From Flavobacterium selenitireducens (lineage in GTDB: Bacteria > Bacteroidota > Bacteroidia > Flavobacteriales > Flavobacteriaceae), in assembly GCF_014748335.1 (NCBI RefSeq), contig NZ_JAAVIY010000004.1, positions 248,001 to 312,000 on the forward strand: a stretch of DNA of 64,000 nt, given 5' to 3'. Shown here piece by piece: positions 61,247 to 64,000 of the stretch (its first letter is position 1; each line of letters starts with the position of its first letter). Position numbers and translations under genes: made by a program. The notes beneath the pieces are model-generated. The model was not told the origin of the DNA. It did not search any database and worked only from the letters and a program-made list of their open reading frames with translations.

Positions 61247-61930
61247 TCAGACCGTGCGCTGCACGACTTCGAACAACGTATTGTTGTCGCATTTGAGCGT
61301 CTTGGAAGGAAATTTCAAAAGCAACGCATAATCGTGGGTCGCCATGATGACGGCCTTTCCGTTGGCGTTGATCTTCCGCAACACTTCCATGACTTCGACG
61401 GACGTTTGCGGGTCGAGGTTTCCGGTCGGTTCGTCGGCCAGGATGAGTTCAGGGTCGTTCAGCAAAGCGCGCGCGATGGCAATGCGTTGTTGCTCGCCTC
61501 CCGAGATCTGATGGGGCATTTTGTTCGACTTTGCTCGCATTCCCACGCGGTCGAGCACTTCGTCTATCTTGTCCTGCATCTCCTTTTTGTCCTTCCAGCC
61601 GGTAGCGCGCAAAACGAAAATCATATTGTCGTTGATCGAACGGTCGGGCAACAGTTTAAAGTCCTGGAACACGATCCCGATCTTGCGCCTCAAAAATGGA
61701 ATTTGCGACTGCTTGAGTTTGGCCAGGTCGAAATCGACGATGCTTGCGGCGCCTTCCTTGAGAGGCAAATCCGCGTAAAGCGTTTTCATGAACGAACTTT
61801 TACCCGTTCCGGTCTTTCCGATGATGTAAATGAACTCTCCCTCTTTGACCTCGAGGTTGACGTTGGACAATACGACGCGATCGTCCTGGAAAATGGTGAC
61901 GTTGTGCAGGGAAACGATTGGCTCTGGCAT
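61247..61930 (-). CDS. ftsE: Cell-division ABC transporter ATP-binding protein FtsE
   Basis: This 227-residue ATPase starts at the ATG at 61930 (MPEPIVSLHNVTIFQDDRVV). Walker A is IIGKTGTGKSSFMKTLY, the ABC signature is PHQISGGEQQRIAIARALL, Walker B is LILADEPTGNLDPQ, and the switch His lies in VIMATHDYALL. FtsE with FtsX controls peptidoglycan hydrolases at the septum. No ftsX is adjacent here. An in-frame upstream ATG at 62080 would add residues that read as intergenic. It stands alone after the glycosyltransferase genes. Confidence 0.93.
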   Translation of the reverse strand: MPEPIVSLHNVTIFQDDRVVLSNVNLEVKEGEFIYIIGKTGTGKSSFMKTLYADLPLKEGAASIVDFDLAKLKQSQIPFLRRKIGIVFQDFKLLPDRSINDNMIFVLRATGWKDKKEMQDKIDEVLDRVGMRAKSNKMPHQISGGEQQRIAIARALLNDPELILADEPTGNLDPQTSVEVMEVLRKINANGKAVIMATHDYALLLKFPSKTLKCDNNTLFEVVQRTV

Positions 61931-61950
61931 GGATGGGAATGTTTGGACGT

Positions 61951-61998
61951 AAAAGTAAACGAAAAAGTTAAAAGGCGAAAGCCAAAAGTTTAAAGTCG
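61951..61998. repeat. Short tract of AAAGTT/AAAGGC words upstream of ftsE
   Basis: Words AAAAGTTA, AAAGGCG, AAAGCC, AAAAGTT and TAAAGTCG follow each other. It is the same word family as at 5904 and 27787. Confidence 0.45.
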
Positions 61999-62098
61999 GC
62001 GCGATCGATCGATTACGAGCCAATTTAATCTCATGACAGCCATGAGGCAGGTAACGGGCGGCATTGTCAGCGAACGACATATCGTCTTTTTATTTTTT

Positions 62099-62226
62099 GG
62101 CGTTGCGCCGCATCGAAACCAGTTTTCAATTCAGGACAGTGGCGGCGCCGGGCTAACGGCACTCGCTATTTTCCGCTAAAGGACGCGAAAAATGAGCTCA
62201 GGCAAAGCCGTTATCCCTAACGCAAC
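62099..62226 (+). repeat. Dispersed flavobacterial intergenic repeat, copy D
   Basis: It starts GGCGTTGCG, has GGCGCCGGGCTAACGGCACTC in the middle and ends TATCCCTAACGCAAC. The core hairpin is CGCTATTTTCCGC pairing imperfectly with GCGAAAAATGAGC. End sequences match copies A and C. Confidence 0.68.
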
Positions 62227-62230
62227 AGTT

Positions 62231-62251
62231 GGAAAGAAAGAAAGAAAGAAA
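62231..62251. repeat. GAAA microsatellite
   Basis: About five tandem GAAA units directly follow repeat copy D. It lies far from any start codon (447 bases), so phase variation of a gene is unlikely. Confidence 0.65.
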
Positions 62252-62670
62252 TGAAGTGCCTTTGGAGATCAACTTTTAACAAAAACGGCAGATTTACCGT
62301 AACGCCAGTATTTTGGGAAAGCCGAACTTTGCCAATACGGGGAAAGGGCGATACGTCCCTACAAAAAATCGCGTTCATTCTGGTACAGAAAATCTGTAGA
62401 AATCGTTAAAACTTATCCGGTAAATCGTTTTTGCCTAAACGAAATTCTTGAAACAGAGGTTGAAAGCATGTTGCCGAAGTGACGCAACATCCCAAAGTCC
62501 TGTTTCGTTTGGTCTTATCCGAATGGCACTGTACGTGTCGTACCGGGCCCGATCATAATAGCTCAATCTCAGTATTTTCAGGGCTTTCAAAAACTTCCCA
62601 ACAATCGTCTGTTAAAAAAAATGTTCATAATAAAACCCGAAAGCCACCCGTTATAAAACCGTTAAGGCGT

Positions 62671-62678
62671 TAAATTTG
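62671..62678 (+). promoter_or_regulatory. -7 element for the TPR gene at 62698
   Basis: TAAATTTG is an exact TAnnTTTG match ending 19 bases before the ATG. A clear -33 TTTG is not present. Confidence 0.5.
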
Positions 62679-62697
62679 ATAATTAAACCCATGCGAA

Positions 62698-64000
62698 ATG
62701 CGTAAAAGAACCCGTATTGCCGCTCTACTTTTCTTCGGCGGAACTGCCCTTTTGTCGGCACAGAAAACCGAGATTTATTCCCACGAGCTCAAAGAATTCG
62801 ACCGTGCGGTAGAGTTGTACAAGGACAATCAATACCAGTCGGCCCAAATCATTTTCGAAAAGGTCAAGGACGAAACGAACAACACCAACGTCAAGGCCGA
62901 TTGCGCCTACTATAGCGCGAATTGCGCCATCCGTCTCGAACAGCCGAATGCCGACGAGAAAATGGAGGATTTTGTAGAAGATTACCCTACGAGTACGAAG
63001 CAGAACCAGGCTTACATCGAGGTTGCGCATTATTATTTCGAGCAAGGCAGATATCCACAGGCCTTGCAGTGGTTCGACAAGGTCGATGAGGGCACACTTT
63101 CACAGGACGAACGCGACAAATTCAACTTCCAGAAAGGGTATGCATTCTTTAGCGCAGGTAAGAAAAAAGAGGCAACGGGTTATTTCAACCAGGTGCTGAA
63201 TTCCAAGGAGTACGGTTCCCAGGCCAAATATTATATGGGTTTCATGTCTTACGAAGCCGACGATTACAAGGAAGCCAGCAAGTATTTCGACGAGGTCTCG
63301 GGAGAAGAAAAATACAAAGAGAAACTTTCGTATTTCGAAGCTGACATGAATTTCAAGCTTGGAAAATTCGACCAGGCGATCAAGTCCGGAGAGAAGGCCA
63401 TGGCAAAATCGAACGCCATTGAGAAGTCGGAATTGAACAAAATCATCGGCGAGAGCTACTTCAATCTCAAGCAGTACGATAAAGCCATTCCGTATCTCAA
63501 GGAATATCGCGGCAAGAAAGGCAAGTGGAACAACACCGATTTTTACCAACTCGGTTACGCTTACTATAAACAGGGAGATTACGAAAATGCGATCGCCCAG
63601 TTCAACAAAATCGTCGGAGGAAATGACTCCGTGGCTCAAAATGCGTATTACCACCTCGGCGAAAGCTATCTCAAGACCGATCTGAAGCAACAGGCGTTGA
63701 ACGCTTTCAAAAATGCTTCGGAAATGCAATTCGACGCCAAGATCGCCGAAGACGCCGCCTTGAACTACGCTAAATTGAGTTACGAAATCGGAAACTCCTA
63801 CCAGCCGGTTCCCGACGTTTTGGCGAATTTCCTTCAAAAGTATCCGAACAATCCCAACAGGACCGAAGTTGAAGGCTTGCTCATCAATTCCTACATCACC
63901 TCTAAAAATTACGCCGGGGCACTCGATCTGCTCGAGAAAAACAAGACGGCCAACCGCGAGGCGTATCAAAAAGTAACGTTCTATCGCGGCCTCGAATTGT
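62698..64000 (+). CDS. Secreted tetratricopeptide repeat protein (5' part only)
   Basis: The ATG at 62698 opens a frame that continues past the right edge, so about 434 residues are visible. A signal peptide (RIAALLFFGGTALLSA) with a likely cut before QKTEIY places it in the periplasm or outer membrane. TPR units follow from about residue 30 (FDRAVELYKDNQYQSAQIIF, YIEVAHYYFEQGRYPQALQW, DFYQLGYAYYKQGDYENAIA, YYHLGESYLKTDLKQQALNA). Such long periplasmic TPR proteins act as scaffolds for envelope or secretion machineries, but I cannot name this one. The end and any C-terminal domain are outside the window. Confidence 0.85.
   Translation, partial: MRKRTRIAALLFFGGTALLSAQKTEIYSHELKEFDRAVELYKDNQYQSAQIIFEKVKDETNNTNVKADCAYYSANCAIRLEQPNADEKMEDFVEDYPTSTKQNQAYIEVAHYYFEQGRYPQALQWFDKVDEGTLSQDERDKFNFQKGYAFFSAGKKKEATGYFNQVLNSKEYGSQAKYYMGFMSYEADDYKEASKYFDEVSGEEKYKEKLSYFEADMNFKLGKFDQAIKSGEKAMAKSNAIEKSELNKIIGESYFNLKQYDKAIPYLKEYRGKKGKWNNTDFYQLGYAYYKQGDYENAIAQFNKIVGGNDSVAQNAYYHLGESYLKTDLKQQALNAFKNASEMQFDAKIAEDAALNYAKLSYEIGNSYQPVPDVLANFLQKYPNNPNRTEVEGLLINSYITSKNYAGALDLLEKNKTANREAYQKVTFYRGLEL

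Larger units (their letters stand above)
61931..62697. other. Long intergenic region with repeat copy D and a promoter
   Basis: Between ftsE and the TPR gene I find an AAAGTT-word tract, dispersed-repeat copy D, a GAAA microsatellite and the TPR -7 element. Short forward frames at 62251 (54 codons) and 62479 (64 codons) have no domain or signal and are not called. From about 62260 to 62640 I see no clear feature. Confidence 0.6.

Noticed and set aside
62231..62251. GAAA microsatellite as a phase-variation switch
   Set aside because: It is 447 bases from the next start codon and outside the promoter spacer, so slippage would not alter a frame or promoter.
62479..62673. 64-codon forward frame, and a 54-codon frame at 62251, before the TPR gene
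   Set aside because: Neither has a domain, signal peptide or promoter in the right place; both lie in a repeat-rich gap.
63100..63969. Reverse open frame (289 codons) opposite the TPR gene at the right edge
   Set aside because: Antisense to clear TPR repeats; hydrophobic Val/Leu/Ile-rich text results from the complement of TPR codons.

Overview
The window reads as a chromosomal segment of a member of the Flavobacteriaceae, most likely Flavobacterium or a close relative. Evidence: two secreted proteins end in type IX secretion sorting domains (8598-12137 type A, 47941-49737 type B/gliding-motility type). Many genes have the Bacteroidota -7 element TAnnTTTG. Family-typical neighbours occur, such as def-DUF5606-mazG, purA-fur...rsh, and the MoxR/DUF58/DUF4350/DUF4129/SpoIIM/RDD locus. 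I saw no rRNA, tRNA, insertion sequence, phage gene or CRISPR array.

Layout. (1) 1-12.2 kb: 5' part of ruvX, a divergent azoreductase/HxlR pair, a three-gene reverse operon (methyltransferase, NlpE-META lipoprotein, winged-helix protein), a small secreted protein, then def, DUF5606, mazG, an esterase and a 1179-residue secreted multidomain protein. (2) 12.2-21.4 kb, all reverse: an FNR-type regulator carrying all four FNR cluster cysteines at FNR spacing, DUF349 protein, aroE, TPR protein, a class III aminotransferase and an OstA/LptA-like protein. (3) 21.4-33.2 kb: secreted alpha-amylase, PH-domain and DUF2007-like membrane proteins, nhaA, a GNAT, purA, fur, an orphan lipoprotein, a small HD alarmone-hydrolase-like protein, a YdeI-like protein, a small acidic protein and the bifunctional (p)ppGpp enzyme. 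(4) 33.2-40.4 kb: aldo/keto reductase plus AraC regulator, a retropepsin-PDZ protease, a serine hydrolase translationally coupled to a broken gene, an rRNA/tRNA 2'-O-methyltransferase and a membrane protein. (5) 40.5-47.9 kb: the MoxR-DUF58 membrane locus, and a TRIC-type channel gene behind a long repeat array. (6) 47.9-61.1 kb: a T9SS-B protein and a surface-polysaccharide cluster (FemAB-like acyltransferase, FdtB-like aminotransferase, Wzx, GT-C-like protein, FAD enzyme, four glycosyltransferases, FdtA-like isomerase). (7) 61.2-64 kb: ftsE and the start of a long TPR protein.

The most unusual material is non-coding. A 110-150 bp dispersed element occurs four times (12210, 21466, 27883 reverse, 62099) with conserved ends and a variable hairpin core. 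Low-complexity tracts built on words such as CTAATTCG, CTAATTAT, TCATCATC and TTTAAACC fill gaps inside operons, and several start exactly at the stop codon of the upstream gene. One such block upstream of the TRIC gene is a three-copy 58-66 bp tandem array bracketed by near-identical 42-43 bp direct repeats. Several almost perfect short-loop hairpins (19526, 27921, 49923) are also present. Among proteins, the best leads are the FNR-type sensor, the FdtA/FdtB/FemAB-like amino-sugar module, the small HD hydrolase near rsh, and the MoxR membrane locus. All functional names come from reading motifs by eye; no database search was run.
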